Assembly (NCBI GenBank): GCA_947452325.1
Contig: CANGCZ010000001.1
Span: 1 to 38,717 of the forward strand
Length of the DNA: 38,717 nt
Direction: 5' to 3'
Source of the DNA: Comamonadaceae bacterium
GTDB taxonomy: Bacteria > Pseudomonadota > Gammaproteobacteria > Burkholderiales > Burkholderiaceae_C
Shown here: one piece after another, positions 16,652 to 23,866 of the stretch
Layout: each line of letters opens with the position of its first letter
Position numbering within the stretch: the first letter of the stretch is position 1
The notes under the pieces: generated by a model
Database searches by the model: none
Seen by the model: the letters and a program-made list of their open reading frames with translations, nothing else
Told to the model about the DNA's origin: nothing
Program-made: the position numbers and the translations under genes

Positions 16652-17477
16652 ATCTTTTATGTACCCAGTAGTATTGAGCCGGTGACTGCATGACACAGGC
16701 CTCTATGTGTTGGTTCATGGCATCCGTGTCCGTCTGCAAATCGCCCTGGGGATAGCCCGGCCACAACGGCCCGAGTTCTACGCTGTAACCGCTTGGCGTG
16801 AGTCGCGTGACCAAGGTGCAAATTCGCGCGCGCGACAGTTTGACCAGACGCGGCAGTGAATTGGTGGTGGCGGCAGCCACACCGAAAAAATCCGACCACA
16901 GCGCCCCTTGAATGCCGAAGTCCATGTCCGGCGAATAATGCAGGCGCATACCCTCGCGCAGTATCTGCAACAAAGGTTGAGCGCCTTCATTGCGCGCCAC
17001 CGAGCGCACCCGCCCGGAGCGGTTGCGGCCTTGCATCATCCATTCTTCAAAATATTTATTGCGCAAAGGCACGTAAACACAGGCCATGGGAATCTGCTTT
17101 AACAAGGTCATGGCCACGCCGCCGGCATCCAGACCGACAAAATGCGGTGCCAGCACAATCAAGGGCGAACTGTCGTCAAACACCGAGAAATCACCGCTAA
17201 AGCGTATGCGCTGATTCAACACCTGCTCAGAAGCATGCCATAACCAGGCCCTGTCCCAAAGAGACTGCCCAAGGAACACAAAATGCGCTTTGGCGAGTGC
17301 ACGCAATTGCTGTTCATTGAGCGCTTTGAAACACAAACGCAGATTAGTCAGGACGACATTTCGCCTGCGCGCCGAGACCAGATAAAACACATGGCCGGAC
17401 AAGCAACCCAAGCAACGCACAACGCGCAACGGCAAAAACGACAGCAGTTGCATACAGCGGGTTACAGGGTTGAACAC
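16611..17477 (-). CDS. Lipid A biosynthesis-type lysophospholipid acyltransferase (second of tandem pair)
   Basis: A 288-residue membrane-associated LpxL/LpxM-family acyltransferase, expected to transfer a secondary acyl chain onto a lipid A precursor. The catalytic HX4D motif is in LAPHFVGLDAGG, followed by VYVPLRNKYFEEWMM and HYSPDMDFG. An N-terminal hydrophobic stretch anchors it. The start is uncertain: the GTG at 17477 has GAGG at good spacing and lies just after the stop of the upstream gene; an ATG at 17453 is the alternative. It is the second of two adjacent paralogues, which may add different chains. Its 3' end overlaps the methyltransferase gene. Confidence 0.87.
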   Translation of the reverse strand: MFNPVTRCMQLLSFLPLRVVRCLGCLSGHVFYLVSARRRNVVLTNLRLCFKALNEQQLRALAKAHFVFLGQSLWDRAWLWHASEQVLNQRIRFSGDFSVFDDSSPLIVLAPHFVGLDAGGVAMTLLKQIPMACVYVPLRNKYFEEWMMQGRNRSGRVRSVARNEGAQPLLQILREGMRLHYSPDMDFGIQGALWSDFFGVAAATTNSLPRLVKLSRARICTLVTRLTPSGYSVELGPLWPGYPQGDLQTDTDAMNQHIEACVMQSPAQYYWVHKRFKTRPPGQPDLYR

Positions 17478-17479
17478 AG

Positions 17480-18310
17480 TCAGGCCTCGTGTCGCGGTTG
17501 TTTGAAACGGGCATAGCCCCACAAGTATTGCTCAGGGCATTGTCTGATCAATTGCTCCATCGCGCGGTTGATTTGCAGCACGACAGCATCGACATCGTCG
17601 GCCAGTGCTTCTCGCATGGGCTGAACGTGTATGCAATAGCCTTGCGCATTCGGCAATCGCTCTCCCCAAGCCAGAATGATGCTTGCACCTGTTTGCATGG
17701 CCAGTCTGGCCGCCAACGTCATGGTGTAAGCGGGCTGGCCCCACATGGTCGACCAGATCCCCATGCCCTCGGGCGGCACCTGGTCGGGTAACAGCCCCAC
17801 GGCTTCGCCGCGTCGCAATGCTTTCAACATTTGACGCACGCCGTCCATGTTGGTTGGTACGGCCTTGAGGTAAGGACGGTCGCGCGCTTGCAGCAACAAG
17901 TCGCGCAACCAAGCCTGCCGCGCAGGCCGGTAAAGTATGGTCATGGGTCCGTGGTTCGGCCCGAAGGTCAGTGCCTGAGTAGGTGCTGTGATCTCAAAAC
18001 ACCCGAGATGCGGTGTCAAAAACAATATCCCTTTGCCCGCAGCAAATGCCGACTCAATGTGTGCTTTGCCCTGCCATTGCACAGGCATGTTACCGCCGAA
18101 CCAGACTCTGAAAGCTTCCAACGCCTGGCAACCGGCCGCGCCGATGGCAAGGCGCACTTGCGCATGGCTGTAACCAGCTTGCCGTGAATGTTGCTTGAAT
18201 TGCAAACGGTACCGCGGCGAAAACCACCATGTCAGCCAGCCCAGCGCATAGCCTGTCCGCTGCATCCAAGGCAGAGGAAGGCCAGACAGCCAGCGCATCA
18301 AAAAGATCAT
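17480..18310 (-). CDS. Lipid A biosynthesis-type lysophospholipid acyltransferase (first of tandem pair)
   Basis: A 276-residue LpxL/HtrB-like protein. The N terminus (MIFLMRWLSGLPLPWMQRTG) is a membrane anchor; the active site reads LTPHLGCFE, an HX4E version where the neighbouring paralogue has HX4D, and both forms are known in the family. Other family segments are TILYRPARQAWL, GVRQMLKALRRGEAVGLLPDQ and the C-terminal QYLWGYARFKQ. It should act at the cytoplasmic face of the inner membrane in lipid A acylation. A longer frame starts at 18403, but the ATG at 18310 gives the usual family start. It is divergent from metK and 2 nt upstream of the second acyltransferase. Confidence 0.87.
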   Translation of the reverse strand: MIFLMRWLSGLPLPWMQRTGYALGWLTWWFSPRYRLQFKQHSRQAGYSHAQVRLAIGAAGCQALEAFRVWFGGNMPVQWQGKAHIESAFAAGKGILFLTPHLGCFEITAPTQALTFGPNHGPMTILYRPARQAWLRDLLLQARDRPYLKAVPTNMDGVRQMLKALRRGEAVGLLPDQVPPEGMGIWSTMWGQPAYTMTLAARLAMQTGASIILAWGERLPNAQGYCIHVQPMREALADDVDAVVLQINRAMEQLIRQCPEQYLWGYARFKQPRHEA

Positions 18311-18474
18311 AAGAGCATGTAAATACTTGTTTAGAATAGGTATTGTCGCTGAGTTAATGAAGCAACTTGCAGGGCGACACACTCGAAAGAGTCGGCTGTT
18401 CACCAGTCATCTGCTAAAGCGTTCGCCAGGCTCTTTTGGTATGGCAACGCGTCAACCATCAACAGGAGTTTTAC

Positions 18475-19656
18475 ATGGCGAACGATTATCTTTTCACATC
18501 CGAATCCGTCTCTGAAGGTCACCCCGACAAGGTCGCCGACCAAATCTCGGACGCTATTTTGGATGCCATCTTCAAGCAAGACCCGCGCAGCCGCGTTGCT
18601 GCCGAAACACTGACCAACACCGGTTTGGTGGTGCTGGCCGGTGAAATCACCACCAACGCACACGTCGACTACATACAAGTCGCGCGTGACACGATTCAAC
18701 GCATTGGTTATGACAACACGGAATACGGCATCGACTACAAGGGTTGCGCGGTCATGGTCTGCTATGACAAACAATCCAACGACATCGCGCAAGGCGTGAA
18801 CCACGCGTCTGACGACCACCTGAACACCGGCGCCGGTGACCAGGGCTTGATGTTCGGCTATGCGGTCAACGAAACCCCAGACCTCATGCCCGCCCCCATT
18901 TACTACGCGCACCGTTTGGTCGAACGCCAAGCCCAATTGCGCCGAGACGGCCGCATGCCGTTTTTGCGCCCGGACGCCAAAAGCCAGGTAACCATGCGCT
19001 ATGTAGACGGCAAACCTCACAGCATTGACACCGTGGTGTTGTCTTCACAGCACAGCCCTGACCAAAGCGAAACACCGACCAAGATGAAAGCCTCTTTCAT
19101 CGAAGCCGTGATCGAGGAAATCATCAAACCTGTGTTGCCTAAAGAATGGTTGAAAGACACGCGTTACCTGATCAACCCCACCGGCCGTTTTGTGGTCGGC
19201 GGTCCGCAAGGCGATTGCGGTTTGACCGGTCGCAAAATCATTGTCGACACCTACGGCGGTGCTTGCCCGCACGGTGGCGGCGCATTCAGCGGCAAAGACC
19301 CAAGCAAAGTGGACCGCTCAGCCGCTTACGCAGCGCGTTATGTCGCGAAAAACGTGGTGGCTGCCGGACTGGCCACACAGTGCCAAGTGCAAGTGGCATA
19401 CGCTATCGGTGTGGCCAAGCCCATGAACATCACAGTCAATACGCACGGCACCGGCGTGATCAGCGACGAGAAAATCGCCGCGCTGGTGAACGAGCATTTC
19501 GATTTGCGCCCCAAAGGCATTATTCAAATGCTGGACCTGTTGCGTCCAATTTATGAAAAAACAGCGGCCTATGGCCACTTTGGCCGCGACGAACCCGAGT
19601 TCACCTGGGAGAAAACCGATAAGGCAGCAGCACTGCGTGCTGCTGCTGGGCTGTAA
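18475..19656 (+). CDS. metK: S-adenosylmethionine synthase
   Basis: A 393-residue enzyme making S-adenosylmethionine from methionine and ATP. Recognisable blocks are FTSESVSEGHPDKVADQISDA, the GAGDQGLMFGYA signature, and GGGAFSGKDPSKVDRSAAYAARY, carrying the methionine, ATP and metal ligands. AGGAG lies 8 nt before the ATG at 18475; an upstream in-frame start at 18436 is unlikely. Transcription is divergent from the acyltransferase pair across a 164-nt region. Its 3' end forms a perfect 10-bp hairpin (19624-19646) that continues into the hairpin array downstream. No ahcY or metF follows, unlike many relatives in which the methyl-cycle genes cluster. Confidence 0.97.
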   Translation: MANDYLFTSESVSEGHPDKVADQISDAILDAIFKQDPRSRVAAETLTNTGLVVLAGEITTNAHVDYIQVARDTIQRIGYDNTEYGIDYKGCAVMVCYDKQSNDIAQGVNHASDDHLNTGAGDQGLMFGYAVNETPDLMPAPIYYAHRLVERQAQLRRDGRMPFLRPDAKSQVTMRYVDGKPHSIDTVVLSSQHSPDQSETPTKMKASFIEAVIEEIIKPVLPKEWLKDTRYLINPTGRFVVGGPQGDCGLTGRKIIVDTYGGACPHGGGAFSGKDPSKVDRSAAYAARYVAKNVVAAGLATQCQVQVAYAIGVAKPMNITVNTHGTGVISDEKIAALVNEHFDLRPKGIIQMLDLLRPIYEKTAAYGHFGRDEPEFTWEKTDKAAALRAAAGL

Positions 19657-19794
19657 GCCCACCTTGCGTCAGCAAGGCATCGGTTTTCGGGCGAAGCTCA
19701 TATCGCGCAAGCGATGTGAGCGAAGACCATAAGGCCTGCGTGCAACGGCCAGGCTATAAGCACGGCACCCGCGAAGCGGGGTCTCTGGAAAGTC
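19657..19794 (+). ncRNA. Candidate structured RNA between metK and its terminator
   Basis: A non-coding stretch with a series of strong hairpins: CCTTGC/GCAAGG around GTCA (19662-19677); an 11-bp stem with one G-U pair capped by GCAA (19696-19721), extended below a 7-nt bulge by a 7-bp stem GGTTTTC/GAAGACC (19682-19728); a GCCTG/CAGGC stem near 19733-19753; and CCCGC/GCGGG around GAA (19768-19780). It ends at an intrinsic terminator. Some pieces (GCAACGG, CCAGGCT, ACGGC in this order) recall the SAH riboswitch that controls ahcY in this class, but the match is weak and no ahcY follows. I cannot assign it to a known RNA family. Confidence 0.4.
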
Positions 19795-19830
19795 AAAAGC
19801 CTTGTGCGGTCAACGCACAAGGCTTTTTAT
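19795..19830. terminator. Strong bidirectional intrinsic terminator between metK and the cytochrome gene
   Basis: An 11-bp perfect stem (AGCCTTGTGCG/CGCACAAGGCT) with a 5-nt loop is followed by five T on the plus strand and by four T on the minus strand. It can end both the metK transcript and the cytochrome transcript coming from the other side. Confidence 0.9.
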
Positions 19831-19878
19831 ATTAAGAAAACTAAGCGGTATCAAAAATCACCGCTGCAACAATAGCTA

Positions 19879-20457
19879 TCAGTTCAAACCGGCTATGTAA
19901 TGGCCCAGGTTTTCAATGTCTTCTTCACTCAAAGTGCTGGCCACACTGGTCATATTGCCTGCATCGTTGGTGCGGTTCTTGGCTTTGAAGTCCTTGAGGG
20001 TTTTGATCACGTAGTCGTAATTTTGACCCGCCACTTTCGGGATTTCATTTTGTCCGCTGAACTCTCCCAGGTGGCACATCGCGCACAAGGTTTCATCGGC
20101 TTTGGCCAGGCCTTTTTTGGCTTTATCAGGGTCGGCTTTGAAATTCTTGCTGGTGAGTTTTTGTTTGGAAAAGAAATCAGCGATTTCGCGCATGTCATCA
20201 CGGGTCAAACCTGCGGTCATGGGCGTCATCATGTCGTTGTGACGGCGACCTTCTTGGAAGTCGCGCAATTGCAAATATATGTAGCGGGCGTTTTGCCCGG
20301 CCAGGCTGGGCGTATTGGGCATGCTGGAGTTGCCGTTGGGACCAGGACCTGCCATGCAGGTTGCGGCTTTCTCCGGCGCGTGAGCCTGCGCCAGTGAAGG
20401 CATGACAGACAACAGCACAACCATTGCAACAAAGGAAAAATGAGAAAGGATTTTCAT
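19879..20457 (-). CDS. Cytochrome c4-like protein with only one intact heme motif
   Basis: A 192-residue exported protein with the two-domain architecture of cytochrome c4. The signal peptide ends near residue 25. In the second domain CAMCH (residues 125-129) and the likely axial Met in GNMTSVA are intact. In the first domain the expected CxxCHGPNG reads CMAGPGPNG: Cys34 is kept, but the second Cys and the His are replaced by Gly37 and Pro38, while the rest of the domain (PSLAGQ, NDMMTPM) is preserved. It should thus bind one heme. It lies downstream of the PQQ dehydrogenase on the same strand, beyond a hairpin terminator, and is a plausible electron acceptor. Confidence 0.85.
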   Translation of the reverse strand: MKILSHFSFVAMVVLLSVMPSLAQAHAPEKAATCMAGPGPNGNSSMPNTPSLAGQNARYIYLQLRDFQEGRRHNDMMTPMTAGLTRDDMREIADFFSKQKLTSKNFKADPDKAKKGLAKADETLCAMCHLGEFSGQNEIPKVAGQNYDYVIKTLKDFKAKNRTNDAGNMTSVASTLSEEDIENLGHYIAGLN

Positions 20458-20480
20458 ACGGTTTTCAAAGGTCTGATATC

Positions 20481-20516
20481 AAAAAGGCCTGGGTGCATTT
20501 GCATGCACACAGGCCT
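20481..20516 (-). terminator. Intrinsic terminator between the PQQ dehydrogenase and cytochrome genes
   Basis: On the minus strand AGGCCTG pairs with CAGGCCT, extended by a 5-bp TGCAC/GTGCA inner stem, followed by TTTTTG. It may attenuate rather than block expression of the downstream cytochrome. Confidence 0.8.
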
Positions 20517-20536
20517 CGGCTTAACGCTCAGTCAGC

Positions 20537-22210
20537 TCAGGGCAGTGCGAACACCACCACAGAATTGCCGCGCTTGGCATCGATCTGGTTGTTACCACCA
20601 GCTGCCACTGCAATGTACTGCTTTCCGCCCACGGTGTAAGACACGGGGGGTGCATTCACGCCTGCGCCAGTCTGGTATTCCCAGAGTTTCTTGCCGCTCT
20701 TGGCATCGAAAGCGCGGAACAAGCCATTGGCTTCACCGTTGAACACCAGGCCGCCGGCAGTAGCCAGCACGCCGCCGATCAAAGGCTCGTCAGTGTCGAA
20801 TTTCCATGCCACTTTGCCAGTGTCAAGATTGACAGCAGACAAACGACCGGATTGCTTTTCACTGGGGATGGTTTTGAACGCACCGCCCAACCACAGCTTG
20901 CCGCCGGGGTACTTGGAAGCTTCGACGTGGTAAGTCATGGGTTGCAGCAGGTTGGCTGCGTAGACCAGACGTGTTTCAGGATTGATAGCCATGGGGCTCC
21001 ATTCCACACCGCCGTTGGCACCCAACATCATTTTGGCGCCTTCTTTGGTGGGCAGGGTCCACATGCCATCGATTGGCACCATGGGTTCAGACAAACGGAT
21101 CAGTTCGCCAGTGGCACGGTCGTGGACGTACACGAAACCGGTTTTGCCGCCGTGGATAGCCACTTTGACCATCTTGCCGTCTTTGCCTTTGGCTTCTGTC
21201 AGGATGACAGGAGACACAGCGTCAACGTCCCACACATCGTGTGCCACGTACTGGTAGTGCCATTTGTATTTGCCAGTGTTCAGGTCAACGGCAACGATAG
21301 AGTCGGTGTACAGGTTGTCTCCAGGACGCTCAGCACCGTACAGGTCAGGGCTGGGGTTACCGACCACAAAGAATGCAGTGTTGGTTTCCAAATCGACAGC
21401 AGGTGTCATCCATACGCCACCGCCCAGGGTTTTGTAGAAATCGCCGCCTTGTTTGGCCAATTGCTCTTTTTCAGCGGCGATGTCACGGTGCATATTGCGA
21501 CCGCTGGCATCGTTCACAGCCCAAACGCCTTCATGGCCTTTGTCAGGGATGGTGTAGAAAGTCCACTGCAGTTTGCCATCTTTGGCGTCAAAGGATTTAA
21601 CGAAACCGCGGATGCCGTATTCGCCGCCGTTGGTACCGATCAGGATGCGACCGTTCACAGCTACAGGTGCCATGGTTTCTGAATAACCCAACTCGGGGTC
21701 AGCAATCTGGGTATCCCAGACCAGCTTGCCTGTTTTGGCGTCCAAGGCAACCAGTTTGGCGTCCAGGGTACCCATGAACACGTGGCCGCCAGAAATGGCA
21801 ACACCGCGGTTGTTAGGGCCGCAGCAATAGGTGGTGACGGGACCCATTTTGTGTTTGTAGTGCCACTTTTGCTTGCCAGTGACAGGGTCAATGGCGTAAA
21901 CGTGGTTGTAAGAGGTGGTGATGTACATGGTGCCATCAACCACAACCGGTGCTGTTTCCATGGATTCCAGAACTTCGGTCTGGAAAGTGAAAGCAGGACG
22001 CAGCGAAGCTACGTTGGATGTGTTGATTTGCTTGGCCGGGTAGTAACGGCTGTTGGCGTAATTTGCATTGGTGTGCAAAAAGTTGTTGGCGTCTTTTTCA
22101 GCTGCGCTCAGTTGAGCTTGGCTGACTTCCGCCTGGGCGAACCCGGCTGACAAAACACCGACTGCCAAGCAGGCGATGGTTTGGGAAAATTTCTTTCCAA
22201 AATTGTGCAT
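20537..22210 (-). CDS. PQQ-dependent alcohol dehydrogenase with lanthanide-type Asp
   Basis: A 557-residue periplasmic quinoprotein with an eight-bladed propeller. A signal peptide ends near AQA (residue 27). The vicinal disulfide Cys129-Cys130 that stacks on PQQ is in TYCCGPNNRG. Metal and PQQ ligands by alignment from memory are Glu197 (GGEYGIRGF), Asn285 (VVGNPSPD) and catalytic Asp328 (HDVWDVDA). Asp330, two residues later, is the extra Asp found in lanthanide-dependent XoxF/ExaF enzymes; calcium MxaF has Ala there. It should oxidise an alcohol or aldehyde and pass electrons to a cytochrome c. There is no fused cytochrome domain. AAGGAG lies just before the ATG. No PQQ synthesis genes are in the window. 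Confidence 0.92.
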   Translation of the reverse strand: MHNFGKKFSQTIACLAVGVLSAGFAQAEVSQAQLSAAEKDANNFLHTNANYANSRYYPAKQINTSNVASLRPAFTFQTEVLESMETAPVVVDGTMYITTSYNHVYAIDPVTGKQKWHYKHKMGPVTTYCCGPNNRGVAISGGHVFMGTLDAKLVALDAKTGKLVWDTQIADPELGYSETMAPVAVNGRILIGTNGGEYGIRGFVKSFDAKDGKLQWTFYTIPDKGHEGVWAVNDASGRNMHRDIAAEKEQLAKQGGDFYKTLGGGVWMTPAVDLETNTAFFVVGNPSPDLYGAERPGDNLYTDSIVAVDLNTGKYKWHYQYVAHDVWDVDAVSPVILTEAKGKDGKMVKVAIHGGKTGFVYVHDRATGELIRLSEPMVPIDGMWTLPTKEGAKMMLGANGGVEWSPMAINPETRLVYAANLLQPMTYHVEASKYPGGKLWLGGAFKTIPSEKQSGRLSAVNLDTGKVAWKFDTDEPLIGGVLATAGGLVFNGEANGLFRAFDAKSGKKLWEYQTGAGVNAPPVSYTVGGKQYIAVAAGGNNQIDAKRGNSVVVFALP

Positions 22211-22264
22211 TTGTGCTCCTTATGCCTTGCGGCCATGTTTGAAAAACCAGATTGAATTGAGCAA

Positions 22265-22301
22265 TGAATACCCAATCCTTGTCCAGAAGTCTGGGTATTC
22301 A
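22265..22301. promoter_or_regulatory. Inverted repeat upstream of the PQQ dehydrogenase gene
   Basis: A perfect 10-bp inverted repeat (TGAATACCCA ... TGGGTATTCA) with a 17-nt spacer lies 55-91 nt before the dehydrogenase ATG, in the 259-nt region shared with the divergent ankyrin gene. It could be an operator for a dimeric regulator or a 5'-UTR hairpin. The rest of this intergenic region shows only a short AAGGG/CCCTT hairpin (about 22410-22423) and no clear promoter. Confidence 0.45.
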
Positions 22302-22469
22302 ACTTGCGATAACCTTGTGCTGTCAGAAACACGTATCACCTGCAAGGAAAATTTCCCATGGCCCATCTTAACCACCCCATATGGAATTGCACTAGGTTGA
22401 AATACACCCAAAGGGAAAACCCTTAAGATTTCCACAGCCTAAGCTTTTGACTTTGACAGCCCATAGAAC

Positions 22470-23132
22470 ATGACAAAACTGCATTTCATTCTCAAATTGT
22501 TTACTATTGGAGTCGCTTTGATTAGCGGCTTTTGTTTACCGGTTGCAGCACAAATCAGCCCGCACCAATCGGTCAATGCACAGTTGCTGGTTGCTGCCCG
22601 CCAAGCAGATGCCGAAGGCATACAAAAAAGCCTGGATCGCGGGGCGTCCCCGAATTCCCGCAACCGTGAAGGCAAAACGGCGCTCTTCATGGGCATTGAA
22701 AAAAACCAGATGCCCATTGTTCGGATGATGCTGGCTGCCGGTGCCGATGTGAACCTGGCTTCGCTGGAGAAAGTCACTCCCTTGATTGCAGCCGCCTATG
22801 CGGGTAACTCAGAGATCGTCGGTCTGTTAATAGACAAAGGCGCCAAACTCGAAGAGCAAGACCGGTTGCATAAGTCGGCCTTGGTGTATGCCGCTGGCAT
22901 GGGTCACACAACCGTGGTGGAACAACTCCTGAATGCAGGTGCTTTGAAAGATGCTGCCTACGCTGACGGCTTGACGCCGCTGATGTGGGCCGCCGGTCAA
23001 GGCCATACAGCAGCGGTCAAATTGTTGCTGGCCCAGGGCGCCGACAAGCACTTGAAAGATGACCGTGGCATGACCGCCGCAACCATCGCCAAAGAAGCAG
23101 GTCACGCCGATATCGCTGAACTGTTGCAATAA
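22470..23132 (+). CDS. Exported ankyrin-repeat protein
   Basis: A 220-residue protein with an N-terminal signal peptide (about residues 1-27, ending PVAAQ) followed by about five ankyrin repeats. Repeat hallmarks are visible: GKTALFMGIEKNQMPIVRML-like, VTPLIAAAYAGNSEIVGLL, SALVYAAGMGHTTVVEQLL and LTPLMWAAGQGHTAAVKLL, each followed by a GA-D/N turn. It is predicted periplasmic and to act through protein binding; no enzyme domain is present. It is divergent from the PQQ dehydrogenase, so it may share control, but a functional link is inference. Confidence 0.85.
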   Translation: MTKLHFILKLFTIGVALISGFCLPVAAQISPHQSVNAQLLVAARQADAEGIQKSLDRGASPNSRNREGKTALFMGIEKNQMPIVRMMLAAGADVNLASLEKVTPLIAAAYAGNSEIVGLLIDKGAKLEEQDRLHKSALVYAAGMGHTTVVEQLLNAGALKDAAYADGLTPLMWAAGQGHTAAVKLLLAQGADKHLKDDRGMTAATIAKEAGHADIAELLQ

Positions 23133-23220
23133 GCAAACACTACACTGAAATTCAACTATTTCCCGTCTGCCAAAGGGTTTTTCAAAGACTGATCGCTGCC
23201 TGAATGGGTGAAGTCAAGCT

Positions 23221-23769
23221 TCACTGGTTGGGCTCATTGAAACAGCTTTTCTCTACTTCATCGTACATGGCAGCGCGCTGTGTGTCGCTGTGGTAAATCT
23301 TCCAGATTTCATCGGCAATCGCCCGGGTAATCTGCTTGAACTCCGGGTTGCAGTGGTGCTTGAGTTGGTCTTGAAATGTGGCCTGCCCGCGTTGCCAGTG
23401 GTTTTCACGCAGGATGAAGGCGTAGTGCACCAATTCATGTCCCACACCCCAGGAAACCATTTCCTTGCTGTACTGTTCAATGGTGCGTGGCGCAATACTG
23501 ATCTGCATTTGATACGAGGGAAATTGCTCTGTTGGGTATTGAAATCCCATGCGCGCAAACGGTGGCACATGCCAGTCCAGTACCAGCCTGGGTGGCGGTA
23601 AATCGCTTGGAGCGTGGGTACTGAGTTTGACAAAGTCCCACATTCGACCAATGACGTCATAGTCAATCTCGGGCGGCGTGTATTCGATCGTATGAAAGTC
23701 GTCTGCCGCCATCACAGACAGTGGCAGACAACACATTGACAGCGCGAAAAAGAAGGGTTTGAAACGCAT
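23221..23769 (-). CDS. Exported hypothetical protein with HEXXH motif
   Basis: A 182-residue protein I do not recognise as a named family. Residues 1-21 form a signal peptide (MRFKPFFFALSMCCLPLSVMA). The centre contains H111-E-L-V-H115 within SWGVGHELVHYAFIL, the zinc-binding motif of many metallopeptidases; His138, His139 or a later Glu could be the third ligand. Cys140 and Cys176 could form a disulfide in the periplasm. The helix containing the motif is hydrophobic on one side, as in real zincins. It could be a small periplasmic metallopeptidase or a non-catalytic relative. It stands alone between the convergent ankyrin gene and an upstream MFS gene on the same strand 97 nt away. Confidence 0.7.
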   Translation of the reverse strand: MRFKPFFFALSMCCLPLSVMAADDFHTIEYTPPEIDYDVIGRMWDFVKLSTHAPSDLPPPRLVLDWHVPPFARMGFQYPTEQFPSYQMQISIAPRTIEQYSKEMVSWGVGHELVHYAFILRENHWQRGQATFQDQLKHHCNPEFKQITRAIADEIWKIYHSDTQRAAMYDEVEKSCFNEPNQ

Positions 23770-23866
23770 GCCTGGGCCCGATTAATTGCCTTGAACATAG
23801 CATTAAGCAGACCGTATTGAACCGGATTTAAACCTTGCCCCTAGGGACAGCGGGGGAGTAGCAAGC

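Noticed and set aside
19733..19780. Canonical SAH riboswitch downstream of metK
   Set aside because: Short segments match, but the GAGCGC/GGCGCTC pseudoknot strands and the P1 stem are not present as in known examples and no ahcY follows; kept only as a hypothesis in the findings.
22220..22435. 71-codon ORF on the minus strand upstream of the PQQ dehydrogenase
   Set aside because: It spans the regulatory region including the inverted repeat, has no protein-like pattern I recognise and no ribosome binding site; probably chance.
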